A DNA stretch of 64,000 nucleotides from Thermodesulfatator indicus DSM 15286 (GCF_000217795.1 NC_015681.1:983244-1047243), one strand, 5' to 3'; counted from the stretch's first letter, positions 26,829-35,269 are shown. Notes: generated by a model from the sequence alone, not told the origin. Translations and numbers: made by a program.

Positions 26829-27455
26829 ATGGAATACTTAATTCTTATTGGAACGGTTGCTTTAGTTCACCTGCTAGCAGTAGTTAGCCCGGGGCCAGAT
26901 TTTTTCATGGTGTGTCGAAACACACTAACCTACTCCAAAAAAACCGGAATCTGGACGGCAGCTGGTATTGGTTTAGGAATAGCCGTCCATGTTTTTTATT
27001 CACTCGCTGGCCTTGCTCTTATTATTTCTAAGTCTATTATGCTGTTTAACATTATAAAATTCTTGGGAGCTGCTTATTTAATCTACATTGGGTTTAAGTC
27101 TCTTTTCGCCAGGTCTTCACCCTTTAACCTGGATTTATTCGAACAAAAGAAAGATATATCTGCATTTAAAGCCGCTAGAATTGGTTTTTTGACAAATATT
27201 CTCAATCCTAAAGCCACGCTTTTCTTTTTGAGTCTTTTTACTATCGTAATTCCCCCAGAAACTCCATTACCTATTTTGTTAATTATTGGTTTCATTTTGA
27301 TGCTTGATACATTTTTATGGTTTGCCTTTGTGGCAATATGCCTCTCTCAAAGGCAGGTTCGTTCTATTCTTGGAAGATTTCAAGGAATTATTGATAAAAC
27401 ATTGGGAGGGATACTTATTGCCTTAGGAATAAAAGTTGCCCTAACCCATCGATAA
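26829..27455 (+). CDS. LysE/RhtB-family amino acid exporter
   Basis: 208 residues, about six membrane segments. The family signature VVSPGPDFFMV lies at ~17-27 and a second conserved block GFLTNILNPKATLFFLS near 115-131. Members export amino acids such as lysine, homoserine or leucine; substrate not inferable. The fumarase alpha gene begins 12 bases after its stop. Confidence 0.88.
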   Translation: MEYLILIGTVALVHLLAVVSPGPDFFMVCRNTLTYSKKTGIWTAAGIGLGIAVHVFYSLAGLALIISKSIMLFNIIKFLGAAYLIYIGFKSLFARSSPFNLDLFEQKKDISAFKAARIGFLTNILNPKATLFFLSLFTIVIPPETPLPILLIIGFILMLDTFLWFAFVAICLSQRQVRSILGRFQGIIDKTLGGILIALGIKVALTHR

Positions 27456-27467
27456 ATTCGTTTGATT

Positions 27468-28301
27468 ATGAGACAGATAGAACAAAAGGACATTATTGAT
27501 AAGCTGGCCGAAGCCGTAGAAAAGGCCTGTAAGGTATTACCTAAAGAAGTTCTAGAAACTTTTAAGACGGCCCGAGAAGAAGAACCTTCATCTCTTGGAA
27601 AAAAGGTTTTTGATATTCTGCTTAAAAATGCCAGCCTGGCCCAAAAAGAAAATTTGCCCATCTGCCAAGATACAGGTATTGCCGTAATTTTTGTGGAACT
27701 CGGCGAAGAAGTAAAAGTAAAAAATCTTTACGAGGCTATAAATCAAGGAGTGGCCAAAGGGTATGAAAAGGGCCTTTTACGTAAGTCTGTAGCGGATCCT
27801 CTTACGCGTAAGAATACCCGCACCAACACTCCGGCCATTATACATCTTGAAATTGTCCCGGGAGACAAGCTTAAAATAACGGTGCTCCCCAAAGGTTGCG
27901 GAAGCGAAAACATGAGTGCTTTAAAAATGCTTCCTCCTTCAGCAGGTATTTCTGGAATAAAAGATTTTGTGATAGATACGGTCAAAAATGCTGGCCCAAA
28001 CCCTTGCCCTCCAATTATTGTTGGTGTCGGTATTGGTGGCACCTTTGAAAAAGCGGCTTTTCTGGCCAAAAAAGCCCTTATAAGGCCCATAGGAAAATCT
28101 CACCATATAGAAAAAATAGCCGAGCTTGAAAAAGAACTTTTAGCAGAAATTAACACCCTGGGCATAGGTCCCCTCGGTTTTGGTGGCAAATATACCGCCC
28201 TTGCCGTACACATCGAGACCTTCCCCACACACATTGCGAGCCTTCCCGTGGCCGTAAATATTCAATGCCACGCTGCCAGGGTCAAAACTTTAGAAATTTA
28301 G
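27468..28301 (+). CDS. Class I fumarate hydratase, alpha subunit
   Basis: 277 residues from the ATG at 27468 (a TTG lies two codons upstream). Three cluster cysteines are in NLPICQDTG, PKGCGSENMSALKML and PNPCPPIIVGVGIGG, the pattern of 4Fe-4S fumarase/tartrate dehydratase alpha (TtdA/FumA N-terminal half). Length fits a split two-subunit enzyme. The beta (swivel) subunit, normally adjacent, is not in the next gene or elsewhere in this window. Such enzymes are oxygen-labile, consistent with an anaerobe. Confidence 0.88.
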   Translation: MRQIEQKDIIDKLAEAVEKACKVLPKEVLETFKTAREEEPSSLGKKVFDILLKNASLAQKENLPICQDTGIAVIFVELGEEVKVKNLYEAINQGVAKGYEKGLLRKSVADPLTRKNTRTNTPAIIHLEIVPGDKLKITVLPKGCGSENMSALKMLPPSAGISGIKDFVIDTVKNAGPNPCPPIIVGVGIGGTFEKAAFLAKKALIRPIGKSHHIEKIAELEKELLAEINTLGIGPLGFGGKYTALAVHIETFPTHIASLPVAVNIQCHAARVKTLEI

Positions 28302-28310
28302 GAGGTAGTC

Positions 28311-28784
28311 ATGTTTAAACTAGAAATTCCGCGGGTAGGTATGCTGGAAATAAAACACTTGGTTTTGGATTTTAATGGTACTCTTTCTGTTGACGGTCAG
28401 GTCAAAACAGGAGTCAAAGAAAAATTACTCGAATTGTCTAAGGATTTAGAAATTCACGTAGTTACGGCAGATACATTCGGCAAAGCTAAAAAAACTTTAA
28501 TAGACGTAGATTGTAAAGTGCATATTTTGCCTCCAGAAGAGGCTCATGATGAGCTTAAACTAAAATACGTAGAAGAGCTTGGAGCTAAAAATGTTTGTGC
28601 CATAGGAAATGGCAGTAATGATGCTTTGATGTTAGCCGAAGCAGGCTTAGGTATAGCCGTACTAATGGAAGAAGGCATGTCAAGAGAAGCTTTTTTAGCA
28701 GCAGACGTCTTAGTAAAAGACATAAACGATGCCTTGGATCTTCTCTTAAAACCTCTTAGGCTTAAAGCCACTTTGCGCCGTTAA
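28311..28784 (+). CDS. Soluble HAD-like protein related to P-type ATPase catalytic domains
   Basis: 157 residues. Motif I is LVLDFNGTLS, where the second Asp of DxD is replaced by Asn, and motif III/IV is AIGNGSNDALMLAEAGLGIAV, very like the P-type ATPase hinge. No membrane segments and no cap domain. Likely a small phosphatase of unknown substrate. AGGAGG precedes the start, nine bases after the fumarase stop. Confidence 0.75.
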   Translation: MFKLEIPRVGMLEIKHLVLDFNGTLSVDGQVKTGVKEKLLELSKDLEIHVVTADTFGKAKKTLIDVDCKVHILPPEEAHDELKLKYVEELGAKNVCAIGNGSNDALMLAEAGLGIAVLMEEGMSREAFLAADVLVKDINDALDLLLKPLRLKATLRR

Positions 28785-28909
28785 TACGCTAATTTCAGGG
28801 TTTCCGCCGCCATACTGATCACCCATATTCATTAAAAATCTCGCCTCCATAAGAACGCGCTAATTTATAAAAATTTTCCATAAAAGCTTAATTATTTATA
28901 GGATTTTTC

Positions 28910-28938
28910 TTGACACGGAATTAAAATAGTTCTAAATA
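28910..28938 (+). promoter_or_regulatory. Promoter of the selenoperoxiredoxin gene
   Basis: TTGACA (28910-28915), 17-base spacer, TAAATA (28933-28938), 34 bases before the ATG. A perfect -35 and good -10. A PerR-like operator overlaps the spacer and -10. GGAGG at 28961-28965 is the ribosome-binding site. Confidence 0.7.
28921..28935 (+). promoter_or_regulatory. PerR-box-like operator
   Basis: TTAAAATAGTTCTAA matches the PerR consensus TTATAATnATTATAA at all but three positions and is a near-palindrome. It covers the spacer and first bases of the -10 box, the expected place for repression. The downstream peroxide reductase is a classic PerR target. No perR gene is in the window. Confidence 0.5.
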
Positions 28939-28972
28939 AATAAAAAAACTAAAACAAAAAGGAGGCCAAGTT

Positions 28973-29572
28973 ATGTGTTTAAGACCTGGCATGAAAGCAC
29001 CAGAGTTTGAGGTACAGGCCTATGTAAAAGGTGAGGTAAAAAACATTAAACTTTCTGATTATCAAGGCCAGTGGGTTGTTCTTTGCTTTTATCCGGCAGA
29101 CTTTACTTTTGTTTGACCTACTGAGATTTCCTCGATAGCGGTCCGCTATCAAGAGCTAAAAGATTTAAATACTGAAGTTCTGGCTGCTAGTGTTGACACC
29201 GTTTTTTCTCACAAGGTTTGGGATGAAACAGAGCTTTCCAAAATGATCGGTATACCCGTGCCCTTCCCCTTGTTATGGGACAAAGGTGGCAAAATGGGCC
29301 AACTTTATGGAGTTTATGATCCTGATCTGGGCCTTAATCTAAGAGGACGTTTTATTATTGACCCGGATGGCGTTATTCAAGCTATTGAAGTTTTAAACGC
29401 TCCGGTAGGCCGTAATGTAGAAGAGCTTATCCGTCAGATCCAGGCCTTTCAGTATGTACGTGAACATGCTGGTGAGGCTTGCCCAGCTGGTTGGACTCCT
29501 GGTAAACCTACTCTCAAACCATCTCCTGCCCTAGCTGGCAAGGTTTGGGAAATTTGGAAACCTGAAAAGTAA
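28973..29572 (+). CDS. Selenocysteine-containing AhpC-type peroxiredoxin
   Basis: 199 residues if the in-frame TGA at 29114-29116 is read as selenocysteine (U48). The frame is open from ATG 28973 to TAA 29572, and the context [13 protein letters not shown] is the peroxidatic-Cys motif of typical 2-Cys peroxiredoxins with Sec replacing Cys. The rest fits the family: [39 protein letters not shown], and the resolving Cys C170 in GEACPAGW. A hairpin 15 bases after the TGA serves as a SECIS candidate. Without recoding the gene would appear as a 47-residue stub plus a 109-residue orphan starting at 29243. It reduces peroxides, and rubredoxin follows. selA, selB and selC are not in this window. Confidence 0.9.
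29131..29155 (+). promoter_or_regulatory. Bacterial SECIS-like hairpin
   Basis: GATAGCG (29134-29140), loop GTC, CGCTATC (29144-29150) is a perfect 7-bp stem. It extends by CTC/GAG across a two-base AA bulge. The apical GUC lies 24 bases after the UGA codon, within the distance known for bacterial SECIS elements read by SelB. The hairpin is also coding (residues ~53-61). Confidence 0.75.
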
Positions 29573-29590
29573 AATCAAATCGTACGCAAT

Positions 29591-29617
29591 AGAAGAGGGG
29601 GGATTATCCCCTCTTCT
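29591..29617 (+). terminator. Hairpin between selenoperoxiredoxin and rubredoxin genes
   Basis: AGAAGAGGGG (29591-29600) and CCCCTCTTCT (29608-29617) pair perfectly over 10 bp with loop GGATTAT. It is followed by A residues, not T, so it may be a processing or stability element or a partial terminator tuning rubredoxin expression. Confidence 0.5.
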
Positions 29618-29648
29618 AAAAAATCAACATAGAAAACTGGAGACTAAA

Positions 29649-29810
29649 ATGAAAAAGTATCAATGTAATGTCTGTGGTTATGTTTACGATCCTGAAACAG
29701 GAGACCCTATGAGGGACGTAGCTCCTGGTACCGCTTTTGAAAATCTTCCTGAGGATTGGACTTGCCCGGTATGCGGAGCTTCTAAATCAGAATTCAGCGC
29801 TATAGAATAA
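29649..29810 (+). CDS. Rubredoxin
   Basis: 53 residues, normal size. Two CxxCG knuckles: [17 protein letters not shown] (C6, C9) and [13 protein letters not shown] (C39, C42), which bind one iron. Cytosolic one-electron carrier. Immediately downstream of the selenoperoxiredoxin on the same strand, so it probably supplies electrons for peroxide detoxification, as rubredoxins do with rubrerythrin or superoxide reductase in anaerobes; the direct link to this peroxiredoxin is inference. Confidence 0.95.
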   Translation: MKKYQCNVCGYVYDPETGDPMRDVAPGTAFENLPEDWTCPVCGASKSEFSAIE

Positions 29811-29815
29811 CAGAG

Positions 29816-29844
29816 TGGGCAGGACAAACCCGCCCAAGTTTTTT
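29816..29844 (+). terminator. Rho-independent terminator after rubredoxin
   Basis: TGGGC (29816-29820) pairs with GCCCA (29832-29836), followed by AG and six T (29839-29844). The loop sequence GACAAACCCGCCCA recurs exactly in the hairpin at 38801-38823. Confidence 0.6.
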
Positions 29845-29969
29845 GAGTTAATTCTATTTGAAAAGAAATAGCTTTTAGTCAGCCGACCTTTATACCTTCT
29901 ACTAAAGCTTTTGAGCTAGTTATCAGCTGACACTAGCCGAATCGTAATCTTTATCTATCCGTTTTTGAT

Positions 29970-30768
29970 TCAAAACACTATGCCGAGATAGAATCCCCAG
30001 AGATCTCCTTCTGATTTTGGCTGATAGACATAACCCAGGGCTGTATATTTGAGAGGAGAAGGCCCAAATCGCAGGCCTTCATAAAAGGCGGCTATCTGCC
30101 ACTTCTGGTAGCGTAACCCAGCTTCGGCCTAAAAAGAAACCCTCTGGCTTGGTTCCAGGGTGATATCTTGGCCCAGAATATCGATTTTTTGGTAGTTATA
30201 AATGACGATTTTAAGGGTTCCTTCGCCAAAGAAGGTCACCGTCGATGAAGATTTATAACGTATATACCCGCCTAAAAGCCCATAAAAATTAGCCCAGTAT
30301 TTTGAATAACCAATGGCTCGAGCGGTACTATCTATATCCCTTAGCCATTGTCTTATACCCACACCTAAAAAAAGGCTCAACAGTGACTCTAGGCGTAAGC
30401 CAAAAAGGTAGGCCCAAATTCCCTTCAAACTTATAACCGAAATAAGTGACCTTTGTTTGCACCGGATCCCCTCCCCAGGTCTGACCATCATAATCCACTT
30501 GGCCGCCAAACAGTTCGACTTTTGTGTGCGCCCTAAAGTCCCTAGATAAGGGCTTGGAAAGCTGCAAACCTAGACCATAAAGCGGCCCAGATTCCTGCAA
30601 AAGTTTGTCTCCTTGTTCGTATTCCTCCCATGTAAATCCAGAAACACTCGCATAAATAAGAAAATAGGGCTGCTTCTGAGAAAAATTCTTGTCATCCTGC
30701 GCCCAGGAATTAGAGAAGCCAGCCAGAAGCAAAAGATACACCAACAAAAATTGGATCTTAAACACCAT
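29970..30768 (-). pseudogene. Decayed outer-membrane beta-barrel-type protein
   Basis: The 5' part (30768 to ~30370) encodes a signal peptide (MVFKIQFLLVYLLLLAGFSN, then SWAQ-DD) and alternating strands typical of a barrel. At an A7 run (30367-30373; T7 on the sense strand) the frame shifts by one base; the next frame continues (GVGIRQWLRDIDSTARAIGYSK). An in-frame TAG at 30129-30131 follows, after which the frame runs on as AEAGLRYQKWQIAAFYEG to TGA at 29970, ending in a terminal-aromatic YLGIVF typical of barrels. Intact length would be ~265 residues. The frameshift could be a homopolymer error; the amber codon supports real decay. Confidence 0.75.
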
Positions 30769-30899
30769 AATTCCTCCTAAGATTTTCTTATAAGTTATTG
30801 ATAACCTATTCCTTACTTGTTCCGAGCGCTAGCGAAGAGACCTAAGATCGCCTACAGCTCGGCAAACTGCATCAACTAGCAAGATATTTTTGTCATTAT

Positions 30900-32250
30900 G
30901 AGGGCGGGAAAAATTTTGTGTAAGGGTAAAATTTAAGAAACTCAAGAGGGAGGAGGGAGGCTATGCCTAGACGAAAACTTGAACCCTATCCATTTCCTGA
31001 TGAATGGCTCGAAGAAATCGTCAAAAATCTCTGGGAGGCCAAAACAAAAGGCACCAAACCCATCCTCTCCCAATTGCTTCAGGAGCTCATGAACGCCATT
31101 ATGCTCAAAGAACGCGAAATCTTCCTCAAAAAACACCCTGAAAACGCCGCTAACGGCTTCTATCACCGTAATCTTTTCCTCTCCTTCGGTAATCTCGACC
31201 TCAAAGTCCCTCGCGTCCGTATCGGTAACTCTTTCCGTCCGGCCATCCTCCCCGATGCCTGGAAACGCATCGACAAAGACTACGAAGAACTCCTTATTGC
31301 CATGCTGGCCAATGGCTACTCAAAGGCCCAAATCCAAAGAACCCTCAAAAAATTGGGCCTGCCTTACTCTGAAGATTCCATCCAAGACGTCCTGGATTTC
31401 ATCCAGGAAAAGCTTGAGTTTTTCCGCTCTCAGCCTCTTAAACCCGATTGGTTTGCCATCTTCATCGATGCTTACTGGGGAAAGATCAAAGACCCTGAAT
31501 CCGGAAAAATAAGAGATCTTTCTCTCTTTGTGGCCCTAGGTATTGACCTCAGAGGCTTTAAGCACATCCTTGGCTTCTGGCCCCTTAAAGGCCGAGAATC
31601 TAAGGCCTTCTGGATCGAAGTCCTCCAAGATCTCATCAATCGGGGACTTAAAAGACCTCTTCTTTTCGTCACCGATGATTTCAGAGGTCTTACCGAGGTG
31701 ATTCCTAAACTTTTCCCTTACGCTCAACACCAATTGTGTCTGATCCATCTTCAAAGGAATCTCAGGGCTAAACTTCCCTCAAAACTCTACCGCCGTACAA
31801 AAGAACTCTTAGCTAAACTCAAATATGCCTCTGATCGAGAAGAGGGGGAAAGGCTTTTTGCCGAACTGGTCAAAGTGATTAATGAAAGAAATCCTTCCTG
31901 GAGCCAGCAACTCGAGAAAAAGACTAATAATTATCTTGCTTTTCTGGACTATCCTTCTCAGGTAAGGAAGCACATTTACTCCACTAATCCCGTAGAAAGT
32001 ATCAATTCAGGGCTTGATCGAATGGCCATGGATATGGGGAGTTATTTCCCCTCGGAAAGGTCTCTTGAGGTGAACCTTTTTATTCAGCTGAGCAACTTAC
32101 AGGACAAATGGTGGCGCAAAGCCGTGCCAACTATTCAGGCGGTGAGCTATGAATTACAACAAAAATTCGTCTTGACCTATGAGCTTGAAGCTGTACTCTA
32201 AAATGAACAGGTTATCAGCTAACCTTTACACAAAATTTCTTATAGGCCTC
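30900..32250 (+). mobile_element. IS256-family insertion sequence
   Basis: Inner terminal repeats are AAATTTTGTGTAAGGGT (30911-30927) and, inverted, AAATTTTGTGTAAAGGT (32222-32238), 16 of 17 identical. A weaker outer part (GAGGGC... and GAGGCC... inverted) suggests limits near 30900 and 32250. TTAT flanks both sides, but the 8-9 base duplication expected for this family is not evident. It encodes one intact transposase and directly abuts an IS5-family fragment. Confidence 0.75.
30963..32201 (+). CDS. IS256-family transposase
   Basis: 412 residues, normal length. DDE residues: D in FAIFIDAYWGK, D in FVTDDFRGL and E in STNPVESINSGLDR; LCLIHLQRNLR is the conserved C/H region. Preceded by GGAGGGAGG. 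No frameshift or stop is seen, so it may be active. Confidence 0.93.
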   Translation: MPRRKLEPYPFPDEWLEEIVKNLWEAKTKGTKPILSQLLQELMNAIMLKEREIFLKKHPENAANGFYHRNLFLSFGNLDLKVPRVRIGNSFRPAILPDAWKRIDKDYEELLIAMLANGYSKAQIQRTLKKLGLPYSEDSIQDVLDFIQEKLEFFRSQPLKPDWFAIFIDAYWGKIKDPESGKIRDLSLFVALGIDLRGFKHILGFWPLKGRESKAFWIEVLQDLINRGLKRPLLFVTDDFRGLTEVIPKLFPYAQHQLCLIHLQRNLRAKLPSKLYRRTKELLAKLKYASDREEGERLFAELVKVINERNPSWSQQLEKKTNNYLAFLDYPSQVRKHIYSTNPVESINSGLDRMAMDMGSYFPSERSLEVNLFIQLSNLQDKWWRKAVPTIQAVSYELQQKFVLTYELEAVL

Positions 32251-32960
32251 TTATGCTCAAAGGCAACCTCTTCTACCGTCGCTTCCTTGGCCTCTCTGCT
32301 ATTGACCCCGTTCCTGACCACTCTACTATATCTCGCTTCCGTTCTGATCTCAAATCCTTGAACCTTTATCGTAGGTGCTTTGAAGAACTTAAACGCCAGC
32401 TCGCTCAAAAGGGTTTTGAACTTCGCTCTGGCAAAATCATTGATGCTCGTCTGGTTAAAGCGGCTAGACGTCCTGGCAAGGATGATGATGCCTCTTTTAT
32501 CAAAAAAGGCAAAAAGACTGTCTACGGCTACAAAGACCATATTGCTATTGACGTTAAAAATGAGTTTGTTTCAGAGTTCGTTTGCACACCAGCTAACGTG
32601 CACGATTCCCAAGTTCTTGATGAATTACTTGAAGGAGAAGAGGCAAGTGTTTTTGCAGATAAAGCTTATGATAAGCAAGAGTTAAGGAGGAGGTGTCGTA
32701 AGAAGGGGATATTTTGTGGAGTTTTAGCAAAGGCCAGGAGGAATAGGCCCCTTTCGGCCAGACAGAAGAAGAGGAATCGAATTTTTTCTCGTATAAGGGC
32801 CAAGGTAGAGCGAGTATTTGGCATTTTTTCCTTACATCTTCAGAGGGAGAGGGCGAGATATGTGGGACTATTTGCCAACGAAATTCATTTATTTTTAACC
32901 TGTTTTACGTATAATCTTTTGAATTTAGCGTGGCAGACGAGGAGAAAGGAGGCGATTTAG
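32223..32960 (+). pseudogene. IS5-family transposase, N-terminally truncated
   Basis: The readable part (ATG 32253, 235 residues) begins at LKGNLFYRRFLGL and PDHSTISRFRSDL, which lie ~80-90 residues into a full IS5 transposase. Catalytic residues remain: D in GKIIDARLV, D in VFADKAYD and E in RAKVERVFGIF. The N-terminal domain is missing, and the frame runs back into the IS256 right terminal repeat. Probably broken by the IS256 insertion or an associated deletion. It may be the source family for the TTAA-flanked repeats nearby. Confidence 0.8.
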
Positions 32961-33555
32961 AAGGAAAAATTGAATAGATAAAAGATAATAAGATAATACT
33001 GCGATGAAGGAGGAAATAATAAGGAAAATGTGATTAAAACCTGGAAAAATTAAGAAATTTTGAAGGAGAAGAGATAAGCAAAAGGGATAGAAATCAGAAA
33101 TTTTTGCTTTAATGGCCAAAACGGAGAATAGAAAACAAAATTAAAATTATTTTTTCAAAGGTCTCTTAATATTTTTTAAATTTACTTCGATTTTTATCAA
33201 TTCCTGTTTTTATCGCATTTTTTTCTTCAATCTTCCAGGTAAGTCTTTCAATCAAAATTACATTGTTAACACGCGAGCAGTGACAGCAGGCAATAGCATT
33301 ACAAGACCCGTGAGCAAAACAATTCCTTACATAAGCATTATAGACTGCTTCGAGCTTTAAGCAGGAACCTTCTGGCATCGTCTTGTTTGATTTCAAACCA
33401 GTGAGAATTCATATATTACGGACAACACAAATTAGTCCTTTTATCGAAAATTTTCCGCTCGGATTAATGTAAAGCTTGAGCAGGAATCTTGTATAAATGT
33501 TGCTTTTAAGGTGAAAATAATCATATTAAAAACAAACGCTTTAAGGAGGCCGCTT
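32961..33555. other. Gap after the IS5 fragment with one half terminal repeat
   Basis: Mostly AT-rich. TTTTTCAAAGGTCTC (33151-33165) followed by TTAA (33166-33169) matches the right end of the MITE-like elements at 0.3 and 62.1 kb, and may be the right end of the IS5-family element. A small cysteine-rich ORF is listed separately. AAGGAGG at 33543-33549 serves the next gene. Confidence 0.5.
33166..33378 (-). CDS. Small cysteine-rich ORF, doubtful
   Basis: About 70 residues from the ATG at 33378 (MPEGSCLKLE); a TTG six codons earlier is possible. Six cysteines, four clustered in HGSCNAIACCHC. No recognised family and no ribosome-binding site. The stop codon lies in the TTAA next to the half terminal repeat. 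It may be a remnant disrupted by a mobile element or a chance ORF. Confidence 0.25.
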   Translation of the reverse strand: MPEGSCLKLEAVYNAYVRNCFAHGSCNAIACCHCSRVNNVILIERLTWKIEEKNAIKTGIDKNRSKFKKY

Positions 33556-34611
33556 ATGGGCATTGAATTTCGTAAAGAAAAGTACATTAGGCCTTTTCAT
33601 AATCCTTTAAATAACTTTGCTCCTGAGCCTCAGGAAGTAGAGCTAAGGTTTGATCCTTTGCTAGAGCACTTTGCGGTTTTTAATCCCGCTCTTGAAGATA
33701 AGGCCAAGCTCTTTTTCGGGGCACAGGACTGGGAGCTAGTTAAAAAACTGGCTGAAGCTACGAAAGAACAGTGTTTCATGTGTCCGCCGAAAGTAAGAGA
33801 AATAACTCCTAAATATCCAGAAGACTTTATGGCTGAAGGCCGGCTTACACGTGGGGAGTGTACTCTTTTCCCTAATCTCTTTCCCACGGCTCCGAGGCAT
33901 GCAGTTATTGCCGTGGGTGAGGCCCATTTTCGCAAAATAGATGAGTTTGAGCCAGGAGTTTTGGCTGATGGCCTTTATTTGGGCCTTGAATTTTTGCGTC
34001 TTTGCATGGAAGAAGATCCAGCTATTCGTTTTGGGCTCCTTTGTGCCAACTATCTTTTGCCAGCAGGGGCAAGTTTAGTGCATCCCCATTTTCAGGTAGT
34101 AGCAGCCAAGGTGGCTTTTCCGCGACAAAATGAACTATTAAACGCCAGCCAAACATATTTTTTAAAGTACGGAAAAAATTTCTGGGAAGAATTGTGTGCT
34201 ACCGAAAAAGAAAGTAAAGAACGCTATATAGCTCAGCTTGGCAGAGTTACTTTTATAGCTAGCTTTGCTCCACTTGGCGGCAACGAAATCCTAGCCGTTA
34301 TAGAAGGAGCAAAAGGCCTTTCAGAAATCACTACTGACGATGTGTTAGATCTGGCTAAAGGGCTAAACTTAGCCCTCAAAGGTTATGATAGAATGGGATA
34401 CGGGACTTTTAATTTTACCTTGTTTTTGCCGGCTCTTGATGAAAAGGCTCCTTACTTTACACCACACCTGCGGCTTATTACGCGACAAAACCTTTATGAG
34501 AACTACCGTACAGATGATTATTTCTTGCAGCGTCAGTTGGGGGCTGAGCTGATCATTACTCCCCCAGAAGAAATGACTAAAATTATGCGTCAGGTTTTCG
34601 AAGAAGCCTAA
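33556..34611 (+). CDS. GalT/HIT-like nucleotidyltransferase family protein
   Basis: 351 residues from the ATG at 33556, six bases after AAGGAGG; the frame is open 15 codons further upstream but that start has no signal. The motif LVHPHFQVVA matches the HPHxQ active site of galactose-1-phosphate uridylyltransferase and related HIT enzymes. FMCPPK and LFPNLFP are similarly placed to GalT core elements. There is no other galactose gene nearby, so a role as a sugar-1-phosphate or ADP/ATP-linked nucleotidyltransferase is possible. Confidence 0.7.
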   Translation: MGIEFRKEKYIRPFHNPLNNFAPEPQEVELRFDPLLEHFAVFNPALEDKAKLFFGAQDWELVKKLAEATKEQCFMCPPKVREITPKYPEDFMAEGRLTRGECTLFPNLFPTAPRHAVIAVGEAHFRKIDEFEPGVLADGLYLGLEFLRLCMEEDPAIRFGLLCANYLLPAGASLVHPHFQVVAAKVAFPRQNELLNASQTYFLKYGKNFWEELCATEKESKERYIAQLGRVTFIASFAPLGGNEILAVIEGAKGLSEITTDDVLDLAKGLNLALKGYDRMGYGTFNFTLFLPALDEKAPYFTPHLRLITRQNLYENYRTDDYFLQRQLGAELIITPPEEMTKIMRQVFEEA

Positions 34612-34632
34612 TTTGTTTGTTTTGAACTAAAA

Positions 34633-35178
34633 ATGATGAAAAGTTCAAAAATACTATTGTGGTATTTTTCATTTTCGGTCTTATTAGTTAGCTTTTCTTA
34701 CGCCTCAGATGTCATAGAGCAGACTGGAAACTTTATCAAAGTTATTCTTCCTGTTACAGCTATAGGCCTTTCCTTATATAAAAACGACTATGAAGGTCTT
34801 TTTCAATTTACTGAATCTTTTTTAACTACAATTACCATTACTTATGGCCTGAAATATTCTATTAAAACTACACGTCCTAACGGAGAACCTCACTCTTTTC
34901 CTTCTGGTCATACCTCTATAGCTTTTTCAGGGGCCTCATTTTTACAAAAACGCTACGGCTGGAAATATGGAATCCCTGCTTATGCCGCTGCTGCCTTTAT
35001 AGGCTATAGCCGTCTCGAAGCAAACAAACATTATTTCAGAGATATACTGGCAGGAGCAATTATAGGGACAGCCAGCTCTTATCTTTTTACTGATGTTTAC
35101 TCAAGTAACAAAATGTCTTTTATCCCGGTTGTTGAAAACAAAAGCTTTATTATGTTATTCAATTTGAGATTTTATTAA
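34633..35178 (+). CDS. PAP2-family membrane-associated phosphatase
   Basis: 181 residues. N-terminal hydrophobic segment (signal peptide or anchor). The three phosphatase motifs are present: KYSIKTTRP, SFPSGHTS and SRLEANKHYFRD, including the catalytic histidines. Likely dephosphorylates a lipid phosphate such as undecaprenyl diphosphate or phosphatidate at the membrane. Starts 21 bases after the GalT-like gene. Confidence 0.88.
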   Translation: MMKSSKILLWYFSFSVLLVSFSYASDVIEQTGNFIKVILPVTAIGLSLYKNDYEGLFQFTESFLTTITITYGLKYSIKTTRPNGEPHSFPSGHTSIAFSGASFLQKRYGWKYGIPAYAAAAFIGYSRLEANKHYFRDILAGAIIGTASSYLFTDVYSSNKMSFIPVVENKSFIMLFNLRFY

Positions 35179-35269
35179 TGGAGGGCTCAAAACAGGTGTA
35201 ATTTACTCAATTTTACTTGGTAGTTATGAGTGAGCGCCTTTTATCTTGTTAGTGCAAACCCTGAAGTTT

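Noticed and set aside
30129-30131. In-frame TAG in the outer-membrane gene as a pyrrolysine codon
   Set aside because: A frameshift also breaks the gene, the site is not catalytic, and there is no pyl gene in view; decay is simpler.
30894-32254. TTAT on both sides of the IS256 element as its target duplication
   Set aside because: IS256-family elements usually make 8-9 base duplications; four bases can match by chance and the outer ends are not well defined.
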